Assembly (NCBI GenBank): GCA_039090855.1
Contig: CM077022.1
Location: forward strand, 70,704,971 to 70,768,970
Direction of reading: 5' to 3'
Origin: Macrothele yani
Taxonomy: Eukaryota; Arthropoda; Arachnida; Araneae; Macrothelidae
DNA: 64,000 bases
The translations under genes were made by a program, and so were the position numbers. Shown here one piece after another: positions 1-11,896 of the stretch (positions within the stretch are counted from its first letter, which is position 1; each line of letters starts with the position of its first letter). The notes beneath the pieces are model-generated. The model was not told the DNA's origin. It saw only the letters and a list, made by a program, of their open reading frames with translations, and made no database searches.

Positions 1-504
1 TACTTACATTTGGAATTCTTCTGGCTCTTCTACAAAGCTACACAGATGTATAAAGTACCATAATTTTTGTCGTATAATCCGTGGATTATCTGCTAAAAAA
101 GCAAAAAAATATAGGTTCTGCGGACTATACACCGATGCGGATAATACGCAGTTTAAAAAAAAAATTGAGACCTTCCGATTTTTTAAAAATCTGCAGTGTA
201 ATTGTGCAGCGTAATTGTGCAGGGCAGGGGGTATAATTAGAAAAGGAACTCCCTCGGGAGAATTTTCCTCAGTTCAGGAGCTTTTACGGATCGGGAGGGA
301 GGGCAGGCGTCATTTTGTTATCGTTGAGGACAGCTCTGACTGTTGTCAGTCTGTTTTTGGCAAAAAGCCAAGGAAGTACGCACAGTGCTTGCTGCACATA
401 CCTATGCGTTTCTCCTTTCGGACCTCATGTGCGCTGCCTTGTGTCTAGTTCGCTTTCGCCGTTTTGATGAACGCTGTTGCTGCTGTTTTCCTTCATTGCT
501 ATTC

Positions 505-684
505 ATGTCTCTGAAAAGGAAACTTTTCAGTCACACTGCCGAATTTAAACTTAAAGTGGTGGACAGAATTGAGGATATGATTGCGTCACTGCAAGATAGT
601 TTGGAGGCAAGAACACAATTGTGCAGTATAACATGCGGAAAGTATCTGTGCTGCGGTGTAAAACGTAAACAAATCAGTCGGTAA
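505..684 (+). pseudogene. pogo-type transposase N-terminal fragment
   Basis: From the ATG near 505 the frame reads KRKLFSHTAEFKLKVV. This is the usual opening of the pogo/Tigger DNA-binding region (KR-x-Y-x-A-x-FKLKVV type). A stop at 682 ends it after about 60 residues. A shifted frame beyond gives GKFRGRIN, like the RG-rich block that follows the helix-turn-helix in this family. The catalytic DDE half is absent, having been deleted before or during the hAT insertion. Family assignment rests on one short block and on the TIRs around it. Confidence 0.55.
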
Positions 685-814
685 ATTCCGCGGGAGAATT
701 AACAGAAGTTTTTTTATTGGCCCACGTATAAGCAGATTCCTCAACTCTGAAATCAGGAATTCCTCCAAAAACTTTCTATTTATGCGCGAGTATATACGGT
801 ATTGGCAAGGTGTA

Positions 815-3258
815 CAGGGTTCGTACTCTTTTTGGGGAAAAAATTCAAGGACTTTCCAGGCCTTTTCCAGGCCATATACAAAAAATTCCAGGATGAATAT
901 TACGCTTACAGTATCATGCTCAAATTATTTTTTAAAAGCAATTTCAGTTTTAAGTAATAAAAATGATGAAAGATGCAAATGAATGAGTGTGCTTTTTTAC
1001 CCATTACATTTCTTTTTAATGTTTTTAATTGGCGAATTACCCAATAATGCTAAATTGAATCATGATGCAATTACCACAAGGCTATTCAGAAAATCCTTTC
1101 CCTCAATCAGAAAATGATTAATTCAATCAGTCATTTTAGCTGCATCACTATTCTGCACTATCTTCCATGTAATCAGACTATTATTGATAACAACTGAAAT
1201 TATTATAAAATAAAGTGAGGGCAGATTCAGAATTTAAGAATGGGGAGGGCGCACGTCTAACAGAGGACTGGTAAAAAAATCTCTGAGATTTATTTCCTCC
1301 AAAAAAACACGGTGGTAAAACATGGAGGACCCATAAAGGGGAGGTGGGGTGCTTGCCTCTCAGAGTACATCACAAACAGCAGTTCTGAAGTACTGCTGTG
1401 TGGATCACTGAAAAATTCGGGCAAATGTAAGACAAAACGTGGAGTTGCAAATCCATAAGTGAAAAGGTGTGATGTCTGAAAACAAGAAACGTGAGACAAA
1501 GCAAAGCACTTATCTACTTACTCAACCTCCCCCCCCTTTTTGAAATGGGGCATGTGCTTGTTATGCCCACAGGTGGATTCAAGTCTCAAATCTTTCATAC
1601 TTACCCAGCTGGAGAGTGGACGTAGGGCTTCAAGCTTGGAGAATGAATACTGCTCTTATATCTATGCCTTTGAATTTAATTTCGACCATTTTCAACAGGG
1701 TAGGTTCCTAGGTTGTACCTAACAGCATACTAAAATTTCGCCAAAATCCAACCCCTTTACGGAAAAACCAAAGCATAAACGTTTCTGCAACCTACAGTTC
1801 GAAAGGGTTAGTAATTTCTAAAATAAAAACATAACGAACAGCGTGAAAAACTAGCTCATACACAGAATATCTGAAACTACAGTATGCGCTCTCAATTATT
1901 AGGGATGATAGGGGGAAGGGAATAGAACTGTCCATAATTAGCATGTTCTCAAGTTGCGCTAGGCGCTTAGCACTGCTGAATTCCGTCAGACCCCCAATGG
2001 TCAAATGATTGAAATGTGCTGATGTTCATGGAATGAAATGGTTGATCAGCTATGATAAAGGAGGGGGCGATTTTTTTTTACTTTATGCAACATTCTACAT
2101 TACTCCAGTATTTATCTTGTCATCATCAACAATAGCAATGTAACTACCACTTACGATCGCGGGATATCGGCCAACTCAAAATCTGCCATACAACTAAGGG
2201 ATACAACACACAGGTATCCTGTTATAATGTATTGTAATTGAAAAAAAAAAAGGTTTCAGAAATTAAAATCGAAAAAAAAAACTTTCAGAAATTAAAATCG
2301 AAAAAAAAAACTTTCAGAAATTAATATCATCAAGTCATGGTGTTTCAAAATCCGCTTTCCTTTATAATGTTTAAAAACATGTAATGTTTTTTCTTTTTTA
2401 TCTGTCGTGTATAATAAAAGTGGGTTGATTTTTTTATGGAATCAGACGTCCATATGTCTGATTGTCTCGTCTGAGTTCACACGTTAGCTACTGTGTACAA
2501 GTAGACCTATTTTTTCAGCTCAAAAATATGTAGTTTTGTATGTATTCACAGTATAACTCATTCCGTATTCCCACAGAACAAAATTCAGCAGATACAAATG
2601 AAGAACATCAAGACCCACCCAACACCATGTTTCCCATTGTCTGCTGTTTATATTCAAGAAATGCGAATATGGATCAATGGTGAATGCAGCAACTATGGTT
2701 TTTATTTATTACCAAGAAAAAAAGGAGCCTGAAAGCTGTAAAGCTGAAACGGATATTTCTCCCCCTCCCGAAAAACATTCCGATTAAGTTCAAACAGCAG
2801 GAGCACGCGTCCACGCACACTCAGCCTCTGGAATGTCCTTCTTTTCATTTGGCACATCGCCATAAATCACCACCTGCAGCTCACTGAAGTGTCTTCCTCC
2901 TTCACCCTAACTATAGGAGAAAACGAAAAAAAAAAAAAAAAAATACTGCCCAATTTTTGACAAAATGACCAAATTTACGTCATAACGTTGCAATTTACTA
3001 AAATACGTTTATCTGCTGAATTTCGCCTAAATCCATTGAAAACTTTTTAATTATAGATTTTTTTATTAAAACAGTAACTCAGACATCTGAATAAAAATGC
3101 ATGTTTGTAATTAAAATAGAGTCCATATCATCACAGAAACAAAATTTAAGGATCATTCTGTTTAAATAAACCATGGCATCTAAAAAAAAAATAATTTGCT
3201 TGCTTTTCCCGTAATTTATAATTGCCGTTTTCTTTTTTTCAATCCGATTTTGCAACGG

Positions 3259-3289
<31 letters not shown>

Positions 3290-4289
3290 GCATCTGCTAA
3301 AGTTTCAAACGGAATTTGGCGAAATTTGCACTAGAACTTTATTGTGATGTATTTTAACCACTGTAAAAATTTTACTGTGTTATTTTCAAAATTCGGGAAA
3401 ATGGATTTCTGAAAAATATCTCTTAGTCCTTTTGAGCCGTGGAAGTGATAAACAGGTGTTTGCTTTCTTCCCAACCAAGGGCTTCGGATCAGCGCTCCCA
3501 GCTGTCAATCAACCGTTGCTATGGTAACACACTTTCTGCTCAAGGCTCACTGTCTAAAGAGGCACACATAATAAAAATTTCCAATGCTAACTTTTTATTT
3601 AAGTTTTAAACGGATTCAAATGGAATTTTGGGAGTGAGCTTCTGTAATCCAATTATAGTAATGTAAAAATTTCAGCCACTTTTGTGAAAAATTCGCAAAG
3701 ATAGTTTTCTTATTTTTTATCATAAGTAGCCGAAGTCTCTTGAGGGGTGGGCCGGAAGCAAGCGTCTTAATGCAATAAACAAGGAGCAGATGAATGTGTT
3801 GTTCAGGCATACTCTTCACTGGTGGGTGCCAGCTGACTTGGTAAACACGCCGACCCCCTTGCAAATGCTAAATGTCTCTTCTTTCCCTTCTGTTGTTCTT
3901 AGTAGTTGTCGGACGGACATCAAGCTCAGGGCTAGAGAATGCATCAAGCTCCCTTCCCTAACAGACCTGCTAGTAATCATCCAATTTTATTGCACTGGAA
4001 GTAGTGCTTTTCACCCCCCCCCCCAGCCAAATTAGGATTTGGACACATCCAAAACACCACTGTTGCCGGCGGTTTCTTTGAGAACAGAGGAGAGGAACTT
4101 AAAAAATGAAGGGGTAACAGTCAGTAACACGATTTCCTAAAAGGGCATTTTTTTTTAAGCACTAATTTCAAATTTCAAGGCTTTTCAAGACAGCATTAAA
4201 AATACCGTTTTTCCAGGATATTCCAGGCCTTGAAAACGTAATCATGATTTTCCAGGACTTTCCAGGTTTTCACACGCGTGCGCACCCTG
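815..4289. mobile_element. hAT-like element (3.5 kb) nested in the pogo-like element
   Basis: It starts CAGGGTTCGTACTC and its other end, in reverse complement, starts CAGGGTGCGCAC. Both ends are rich in AAGGACTTTCCAGG-like sub-terminal repeats (850-900 and 4190-4265). A perfect 6-bp duplication GGTGTA lies at 809-814 and 4290-4295. Short TIRs beginning CAGGG with 5-8 bp duplications are usual for hAT elements; 6 bp is at the low end. No transposase is recognisable inside, so the element is non-autonomous or fully decayed. The interior holds A/T homopolymers, a T27 run (3263-3289) and a 29-bp tandem repeat. Confidence 0.65.
2238..2327. repeat. 29-bp tandem repeat, three copies
   Basis: The unit is about CTTTCAGAAATTAAAATCG plus a run of ten A. 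It is repeated three times with few changes. The A-run inside the unit suggests expansion by slippage. Confidence 0.8.
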
Positions 4290-4639
4290 GGTGTAATGCA
4301 ATACTCTGGAGCTGCATCGGCGTGCTGCCACACCCTTTATCTGTCCGGAGATAAAATATGAAAAAGTAACCTTTAAAAACCAATTTCTTCATTTCATAAA
4401 ACAGTTTTTTTTCTTCTTCTTCTCTTACTTCTTTGGACTCGTGGGTCATCATTATGTGACAGACTTTCCTTTCGGAAACTCCACTTCTGGTTCAACATCT
4501 ATGATGTGCGGATTATATGACTTTTTCCCCCTAAATGTCAGTCCGCGGATCATACAAAGACTTTTTAATGTGAATTTCGCGGTCATGCGGATTATACGCC
4601 GGTGCTGATAACACGACGAAAATTACGGTATCTCTCTCT

Positions 4640-4770
4640 GTATATATGGAAGATATCATGATCAGAGTAAAATTCCTGAAATGGGAATGGGCTGGACATA
4701 TTTCCAGAAGGACAGACCACTGATGGACAACCAAAATTTTAGACTGGATTACTGGGCTACAAGCATTCAG
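4640..4770 (+). pseudogene. RTE LINE 3'-end fragment
   Basis: Translation gives RVKFLKWEWAGHISRRTDH followed by ILDWI. This corresponds to the C-terminal end of the RTE protein preserved in the full copy at 61240-61320. It abuts the TA flank of the pogo-like element. About 130 bp survive. Confidence 0.75.
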
Positions 4771-5037
4771 CAGATCACATACCCAGTCTGAGATGCCAGT
4801 ACCTTACACTCCCTCATGTTCACTTATTGTAGTTCAGAAGAGTTCCCCTCTCATTCGCTTATCGTAGTTCAGAAGCACAACGGCATGAAAATCTGAAATG
4901 TGACAGCAACGTGCTCTCGATTCCAAGAGAGCATTCCACAATACAGCGCGGCCAACTGACATTTTGGCAATAGCTTCTCTTCAACAAACGGCGGCTATTC
5001 TGAAATTTGGTGAACAAAAAAAAATTATAATAATCAA
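4771..5037. other. no feature recognised
   Basis: Unassigned sequence. A short direct repeat (TT/CGTAGTTCAGAAG type) occurs near 4835 and 4865. Confidence 0.5.
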
Positions 5038-5106
5038 GTACTTTTCAAGGAAAATTAAATTCAAGGAGTGTTTATGGACTTTCAAGGACCGTGGGAACCC
5101 TGCCTG
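5038..5106. mobile_element. hAT-like terminus
   Basis: The end reads, in reverse complement, CAGGGTTCCCACGGTCC followed by repeated CCTTGAA motifs. This is a typical hAT end. No partner end is visible upstream, so only one terminus remains. It directly interrupts the Tc1 remnant that follows. Confidence 0.5.
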
Positions 5107-5492
5107 AGGCTTCGAAGTTTTCTATCACTGATTTTCTTTGGTCTGCTACTACGTTTTGCTGCTTCGGGCATGCCATGCGTCTTCCACTTAATCAGTACAT
5201 ACAAAACAGTTGACTTGGGTATGTTTAAACGACTCTCTGTTTCAAGAGAAACACCAGTTTCTCTTGAAACCGAGAGGCGTTTAAACTAATATAACACCCA
5301 ACAATTTTTCCTTTCTCAAAGTCAGTTCTCTTCCGCCGCAATATTTTCACTCAACCTCACAGTGCGATACGGTCGCGGTCAGCGGCAGGCTTGTTTTTAT
5401 ACCGTTTGCAGCTGTACTGCACATCTTAACAATGCAGTGGATCCGTTCATTTGCTTTTGAAGGGGTTTCCGGTGACTTTTGTCAATATAGTG
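5107..5492 (-). pseudogene. Tc1-like transposase remnant, N-terminal part
   Basis: On the minus strand RTDFEKGKIVGC opens the frame, like the start of Tc1 helix-turn-helix domains. After a frame change it continues NIPKSTVLYVLIKWKTHG and AAKRSSRPKKISDR, the second helix and the GRPRK-type hook. A TATAAAA box and an inverted-repeat-like end (GACAAAAGTCACCGG, ending near 5492 before TA) lie upstream. The catalytic part is missing; the hAT terminus cuts it at 5107. A 30-bp-arm palindrome lies within the coding part (5223-5286). Confidence 0.65.
5223..5286. repeat. imperfect palindrome with 30-nt arms and 4-nt loop
   Basis: Arm one runs 5223-5252 and arm two 5257-5286, with loop ACCA. Each arm begins GTTTAAACG when read from its outer end, and the inner parts are GTTTCAAGAGAAAC / GTTTCTCTTGAAAC. 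Only two of the 30 positions mismatch. It lies inside the Tc1 remnant. Confidence 0.9.
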
Positions 5493-7379
5493 TATTTGAA
5501 CTAAATAACATAACTGCATGTGCATTTTTTTAAAATGGGGGTTGGCAAACATTTAGAAGTAAGGTGAATTCCTTTTATTCTCCCTTCTATTACAAAACTG
5601 ATTTGGCCATGACTCAGCTGACTGCATTTGAGGAAAAACAAAAATCAACAGAATGAAAACTGCTCTTAATCACATATTATATACAAAAACTTAAATGTCA
5701 AAGATACTTTTTGGATAAAGCTATGGCATACTTGACCACAAAATTACAGAAACTTTCTAGTTTTCCTGACATGCAAGTGAATAAGGTCAAGTTAAAAACA
5801 ATACATCTTTAAAACAAAAATAACTTTTATGGCAAAGACCACTGTCTGTATAGGATGTATAAGAGATACTTACAATCCAATAGAAATCTGGCAGCATGTT
5901 AGAAATAAAATTTAAATTTGTGCATTCACAAAAGCATAATAAAGTCAAACAAAATTCTATTATTCTTCATTAATGACATGTAAACATAAGACCAAATGTA
6001 TATTATTACAGTAGTACTTTAGAAACAAAGTCAGAATGATAAAATCATGTAAACTCTCCTTTTAACACATGGCATATGAAATCACTATCTGCAGATGGGA
6101 TATAATTAAAAGATACCATCACTTTCAAAAGGAATACTATAGATGTTTAAAAAAATTGCATTAACTGAAATATTAGCCAAACATTAATTGCTAACAACAA
6201 ACACTTTTTGTTTGTTACTTGGCATGCTAAAGGCAACTGACTTTAATTAAAAAAAAAATTAAATCCACAGATGCCAAAAATAATTCTCATGATATCTTAG
6301 GACTTCCCATGTATGGTGAATCTAATCTTCTACAAAAGTCTGCCTTAAAGTCTAACTTGCTTTTCATTTGCCTTGTTCTGCCTGCCCCCTTTTCCTCTTT
6401 ATTTCTCATATTGTTTGGATCATTAACTGAGTTGTGAAGACCCAAGTTAACTTGAATAGAAAAGACCGAGTAGATCGGCACTACGGGGTCTTTCCTGAAG
6501 ATGCCCACAGCAGTAGGTGAAAGATCTAGAAAGGCATGGCCGTCTCCTGGGACAAAGAGATTAGTTTTACTTGATGTTTTAATAATGTAGTTTTAATTAT
6601 TAGAGTTTGTTGAATGTCTACAGTTAATTACTTGTGTGTAACGGATTTGTACATATGTAGTTAGATAAGGTCAAATTTTTAATGAGAATTAGATGTCATT
6701 TAATGTGGTACATTTTAAGATAGATATGTACATAGAAAATGGTTTTGGACATTAGTTAGGAAAAGTTAGTAAATGCATGTGTATTATGTCACATTATGAG
6801 TAGAATGTTGCAATGCTGGTTTTGGAAATTATTCATTTTGAAGAAATTAACTAAAGTTAGCTATATCTTCGAACCTGAGACCAGACAGAACTGCTAAATA
6901 TGTGTTAGAAATGTCAAATTGAAGTAGGACTCCAAAGCTAGTTAACCAAGGTGAGTAACCTATAATGTATATTTATACTGGTACACATGTTAAGTATGGA
7001 AGGATAAATTTTATTTTTATCCAGAAATACTGGAAGGTATATATTTCTGAATATATTTTTACCTCTACATATTTACCATAAACTAATGAATTACTTCACA
7101 CACTTCATATTGCAAACCCAAAATGGTTAGTTAAAACTCATTAAAATGCCCAAACATTAAATATTTCAGTGGGAAACAAATGGCTTTCTAACCCCCCAAA
7201 ACCTCACACTATGAATTTCTAAAGACCCTGCAACAACAACAACAAAAAAAAAAAAAAACAGCATTGTTTCATTAATTTGTGGTAGGCAAGAAAATACTAA
7301 CATCGAAGTTATAATCCCATTGTGTGTTGCATGGATTACTTGGTGGCACAGCAGCCAGAAGTAATGTTCTTCAGTGCAC
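5493..7379. other. AT-rich sequence without recognised feature
   Basis: No coding homology, terminal repeats or long tandem repeats were recognised. Homopolymers only. Probably intron of the host gene. Confidence 0.5.
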
Positions 7380-8000
7380 AATTCAACTCCCCAGACAAAT
7401 AATTAGCCACACCTGCAATTTCTCACCTGATGCTGCACAACATCTGCTTGAATTACAGCAGCAATCTTGTTAGGTATGAAGGCAACCAATTGTTTTATCT
7501 AGTCTTCCAATTTTGATCCACTACTCCAACAATAGCACTCTTAATCCAGCTAGATTAGGTGGATGCTTATTTTGGCATTTCACCTTTTGTTCCAGATAGT
7601 CCCCAATAGATTTTCAATGGACTTTTAAATTTGATGACTTTACTAACCAGTAGTCTAGTCTAGGGATATCAATGTTACCACATGCTCCTAGTGCACGTCA
7701 GTTTTAGCGCTTCACACTCTGTCATTCTGGAACACCAGAATGTGTCTTGTGTTCGGCCTTCAAATGATGGACAAAAGGTCATCTAGAATCTATGGCCTAC
7801 CTGATTGAAATGAGTTAATACCTCAAACTAATGGGACTAATTTATAGTAAGTAAAGCATCTCCAAAAACATTGCAGATTCACCTGAAGCTTAAATAGAAC
7901 CTTGGACAGTCTGGATGGAAGGTTTCATTATTCCTGCAATGCACTCTACACCTTACATCATGGAATATACAGAAAGAAACGAGTCATCTAAACAGATACA
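7380..8000 (-). pseudogene. heavily decayed Tc1-like transposase, C-terminal half
   Basis: Minus-strand frames contain a degenerate block near 7880 matching the SGxSVMxWGCF motif. Further on comes SIENLLGTIWNKR, resembling PIENLWG, and finally KQLVAFIPNKIAAVIQA, like the LVASMPRRIAAVIQA tail of Tc1 proteins. Many stops and shifts are present. No terminal repeats were found. Confidence 0.5.
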
Positions 8001-8103
8001 AGTTTCCCAGTTGCCCAAAGTAGTAGTGCCTAGCCTACTGAAGCCAGGCTAGCAGGGGTATTTTTCAAAGTACTCTGCTCCAAATATCCTTCCTTGGAAT
8101 GTA

Positions 8104-9297
8104 CATTAATGAGCCATTACATTGTGACCACCTAACTAATAAGCTGTAGGACCCCTTTAGCCTGAAAAACAGCGCCCACTCAGAGGCATCGGTTCGATGA
8201 GGTGGCGATAGGTATCCTGGAGTATCTGGTACCATTATGTCAACAGCAGGTCCTCCAGTTAATGTACATTTCGGGGTGGTGGTGATTTAGCTCGAACTCC
8301 GCTTTTCCAAGTCGAACCACAAATGTTCGATTGGGTTGATGTTAAGTGAATTTGGAGGCCAGGGCATTAACAGAAAGTCACCAGCATGTTTCTTTAACCA
8401 CTCCTTGATGATTCTGGCAGTGTGGCATGGCACATTATCCTGCTGGTAATGGCCATCACCAGCAGGGAACACAGTTACCACGAATGGGTGAACTTGGTCT
8501 GCCATGACATTCAGATACCCGACAGCTGCCAGGGATTGTGCTTTTGGGCCTGAAGTGTCCCAAGAAAACATCACCCACAGCACGACACTGCTGCCGCCAG
8601 CCTGTTTCTACCAAACAGTGCATCCAGGTGCCATAGCCTTAATTGGTAATCAGCGTATCTGAGTTCGGCCATCTACGTGATGCACCAGGAATTTTGATTT
8701 GTTTGACCAGGCTACTTTTTTCCCCAATCGTCCACAGTCCGATCTCTATGATCGTGGGCTGTTGTTGGCAATGACGTACAGTGAGCATGGAGACCCGGCT
8801 GGGTCTTCGGCTACACATGTCCACGCACAGAAGGATGCGATGAACTGTGTGCCGCGACACATTGCCTTGATCACCACTGTTGTAGCTGCGGGTGAGTTGT
8901 TGCACTGTGGCCCTGCGGTCGCTGTGAACAAGTCTCTGCTCCCCTCTGGCACCGATGAGCTACGGACGACACACAGCTGGACGACGGTTTGGCGGTTGGC
9001 CATATGTGCACCACTTTTGATATGTACTCATTACAGGGGCATGTGAACGACCCATAAGCTGTGCCGTTTCCGAGATCGTAGCCCCAGGTGCCGTGCCACC
9101 ACAATTTGTCCTTCACCAAACTCCAATAAATCGGCAGCTTTTCCCATTCTGACTCCAAACACTCTTACTAACCGAAAGCCAGTTTTCGAGTTGTATATCT
9201 ACTGCCCTGTGAACTTCACCTGCGCCACTGTTCGGTCTCCAGGCACTATCTTTTCTCTAGGCTGGGGTGGTGGTCATAATGGAATGGCTCATCGGTG
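8104..9297 (-). mobile_element. Tc1-like element of DD36E spacing, complete with TIRs
   Basis: A 1,194-bp element flanked by TA on both sides. The inverted ends share GAGCCATTACATTGTGACC / GAGCCATTCCATTATGACC. A transposase gene on the minus strand fills most of it. A second, related copy is at 37680-38743. Confidence 0.88.
8287..9147 (-). pseudogene. DD36E Tc1-like transposase, frameshifted
   Basis: A cut-and-paste transposase with an N-terminal helix-turn-helix and a DDE catalytic domain. The minus-strand start at 9147 reads MGKAADLLEFGEGQIV. After shifts comes RHTVHRILL, then VLWVMFSWDTSGPKAQS, then HYQQDNVPCHTARI and NPIEHLWFDLEKR, with a stop near 8287. I count 36 residues between the second Asp (QQDN) and the Glu (PIEH). 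That is the spacing of the Intruder-type branch of Tc1-like elements, as I recall it. Two stops follow the first block (HMPL), and at least two frame changes separate the middle parts, so it cannot make an active enzyme. The C-terminal third is open for 98 codons. Confidence 0.82.
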
Positions 9298-9859
9298 TAG
9301 TTCCCTTTGCAACGTTCTTTCAGAAATAAGACTGGTGTGATTTTTCACTGAATGTCTGCAGTAATGCTTGGCTGGCTTGAAAGAGGTTTGCAGACACTCA
9401 GTGTGATACTCGTCAACAGTCCCTGTCTGCGAACTGTCGACCACAGCAAAATTTATGATCAACAGTAAAAAAATATAAAAAATAAGTAAATAAAAATTGA
9501 TGTACACAACTATTTATATACTCATCTGGACTGTTTATTTTGAAACACCAGCAAATTCATGTACTTCCTTCACAGCATGTTCTTTAAATGCTAAACACAA
9601 CATCCTCTATCCACTCAGTCAAGTCTTTCCTCTAACCCATGATTCACAGCAGGAGGAACAGTGTATAACTAGCACTCCTCTGGGAATGAGAACACTAGAT
9701 AACAAATAAAAGCTTTTATGTTGATATGCCGTGCTACAATACTCTATAGGTCTGACACCTACCTGTCGGGGGGGGGGGGGGTAATTTTTGCCTTGTATAT
9801 ATCTCAGCAAGCACCAACTTATTTAATTTATACAAAATACAATACCTGAAAACAGGTGA
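9298..9859. other. no gene recognised; G14 run at 9768-9781
   Basis: AT-rich sequence. The only notable element is a homopolymer of 14 G. Confidence 0.5.
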
Positions 9860-10070
9860 ATATTATTTAACCCCTTTAGCCTGAAAAATTTGAATGCTCA
9901 AATTTGCTTTTCTACTGGTGCAAACAATCCAGTTTAAATCAAAAGCACATTTAAAAATACCATGTTTTACACTAAAACAGACATAAATGGGACTTCATGG
10001 TACATAAAGCATCCCCAGAACATAACAGATTCCCCTGAGGCTTGAACAGATTTAACTGCAAAACAATTAT
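9860..10070 (-). pseudogene. second decayed Tc1-like transposase fragment
   Basis: The minus strand reads VQASGESVMFWGCF, the central GGSVMVWGCF block of Tc1 proteins. The segment 9990-10055 is similar to 7830-7905, so both derive from one family. Confidence 0.5.
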
Positions 10071-10084
10071 TATTGCCCATTATA

Positions 10085-10506
10085 CAATGGGTGTTCAGGA
10101 AGTTCTAACTTACTTCTAGCAAGCATGATCGTTGTGCACTACAGGTGATTTTTCTTGTATGCCATTGTACCGTTTTTCAGTGTTGTAGATCCATTATGTT
10201 TTTTCAGGTGATTTTGTGAACTAAACCACACAAAATGGAGAAAAAAGAACCATAGGCAGCAATAAAATTCCAGTTCTTATGGACTCTGAGGAAAACAACC
10301 ACAGGCAGGACCTCATGGTACAAGACAGATGCACAACTGTTAGGGGTATAGCCAATTCTATAGGCATTTCAATCGGTAGTGTCAATTCAATCCTGATTAA
10401 TTCTTTGAAGATAAAGGTCTGCGTGCAATGGGCCCCACAAATTGCAAAGACCGTACACAAACTGCAGCAGGATTTAAGTTGTTTCAGCACTTACCATCTT
10501 CTCTAG
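10085..10506 (+). pseudogene. mariner (MLE) 5' end and transposase fragment
   Basis: The left end resembles a mariner terminal repeat (TGGGTGTTCAGGAAGTTC near 10087). Downstream the frame reads QDRCTTVRGIANSIGIS, then GSVNSILINSLKIKVCVQW. This is the second helix-turn-helix of mariner transposases (R-x-TVREIAxxVGIS... GSV...ILxxxLGMxRV). The fragment stops at about 10506, before any catalytic residue. Confidence 0.65.
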
Positions 10507-11779
10507 ACCTTGCTGCCCCCACCCCACACCCAGTTGTTTATTTGTTCCCCATGCTGAAGGTCCATGTGATGCAATATCTCTAACTTCAAAGTGGTTGTAT
10601 GGTAAGACCAGTTTTTTTCCCCCACCCACTTGGGATTCAGACACTAGAGCAGTAGGCTGCACACTACATCAAAAATCAAGTTAGTAAAATCATGCAATGC
10701 ATTGATTACAATACGCTTTCCAACATACCAGAAATCATTACTCAAGTTATTAAGTTATGAGGATAATGGTTGTGGAATAAATTTTGCTCCTGTGCCGACC
10801 TTTGACCCTATTATGATATTAAACAGATTTGGTTCAGTATACCTCCAGAACAACATACTAAAGTTTTGTCACAATCTAAGCATTTTTACATAAGTTATGA
10901 TGCATAAGGGCGATGGAATGGAACCCACTCCTACATCCTGACCTTTGACCCATTTCCAATAAGGTTTGTCCCCAACCACATACTAAAATTTCATCGAAAT
11001 TGAACCATTTTTACGGGAATTATGCAGACAGACTAAGCTGGAGTATATACGCTTCTTCAATCTATGGTTGGAAAGCATAAAAAAGGAATCATAATAGCAG
11101 AGCTGGCTAAGTATCAAGCTGAACACTTCATTTTGCAAGTACAGTACTTTAAAAACACACAAAACGTTCAAAATAAGGAAGCTTTCAACTGTTAACTTCC
11201 GTTTTTTAAATCTACGAAAGAAGGATGATGGCAAGCTAGATCCATAAAGTTTTTATACTTTTGATGATTATGTGCTTATGGCCAAATTTATCATGTTACT
11301 TCCTTTTGCTTTGACAGTACAGCAAATATTTACAAAATCTGCAGGAGCATGTTAAAACAGCTGTGTCCAACTGTTCATGACATAGTGCCTGGTAAAATTC
11401 TTCTAGTTTGCTAGGTCTGGTTTGAAACACAAATTCACACCTATTTCCCAAGGACCACTGAAAGAGCAGTCAGTAAGAGATTGTTGCCTCTAGGGTGAAA
11501 CTATTCTAAATACAAGCTTTAACTTAAATTGAAAGAAAATCTGAAGTAATAGCATCTCCCAAAAAGCAATCTACAGTTTCCCAACCTAAATTTATGAGTA
11601 CAGAACCTCAGCACAACAGAATACACCATCTATGCCTTACACAGCATGTAAAACTAAAATTAAGAGTAGGGCTCAGGTTTAAGAGCTCATTTTTCATTAA
11701 CCACTACATGGCATGTGCACAAATATATTATGCTTCTAAACACATTCTTGTCTGGAAAAAATATTAATTAAAAACCTAC
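10507..11779. other. non-coding; two copies of a degenerate short repeat
   Basis: Segments near 10790-10890 and 10940-11020 share TGACCTTTGACCC, CAACATACTAAA and CATTTTTAC blocks. A related block occurs near 1725-1775. This looks like an old repeat family. Nothing coding was recognised. Confidence 0.5.
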
Positions 11780-11896
11780 CTTTTTCTTGTCCCTCATAGA
11801 GCCTCTTCCTCTGACCATAATTTTACACCCAGTTTCTTGCTCCAACTGCTTAGCTGTCATACCTCGGGGACCAAGTATCCTTCCAACAAAATTGTA
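11780..11896 (-). CDS. how: Quaking/HOW-type STAR protein, KH-domain exon (117 nt)
   Basis: Exactly 39 codons on the minus strand, in phase 0 at both ends. It encodes the first part of the KH domain: [12 protein letters not shown], then [11 protein letters not shown], then a basic run ending [13 protein letters not shown] is the RNA-contacting GXXG loop, which is intact. The acceptor is TTCATTTCAG next to TAC and the donor is GTAGGTTTT after AAG. The length equals the vertebrate Quaking exon coding the same residues, as far as I recall, so the intron positions look anciently conserved. One change is visible: RGRG where RGKG is usual, a conservative K-to-R change. It joins to the exon at 30680-30813 across an intron of 18,783 nt. 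The next exon, expected to begin with a KPNWEHL-type motif, is not visible between 1 and 11779 and probably lies outside the window. Confidence 0.93.

Larger units (their letters stand above)
58..4628 (+). mobile_element. pogo/Tigger-like DNA transposon, interrupted by a hAT-like element
   Basis: The ends are inverted repeats. The left end reads CC-A-TAATTTTTGTCGT at 58. The reverse complement of the right end reads CCGTAATTTTCGTCGT, ending at 4628. Both ends are flanked by TA (56-57 and 4629-4630), the target duplication of the Tc1/mariner/pogo group. Sub-terminal sequence about GGATTATACG repeats several times near both ends. Without the nested 815-4289 element and its 6-bp duplication the remaining length is about 1.1 kb, so this is an internally deleted copy. 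The remaining coding hint is a helix-turn-helix start near 505. Confidence 0.75.
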
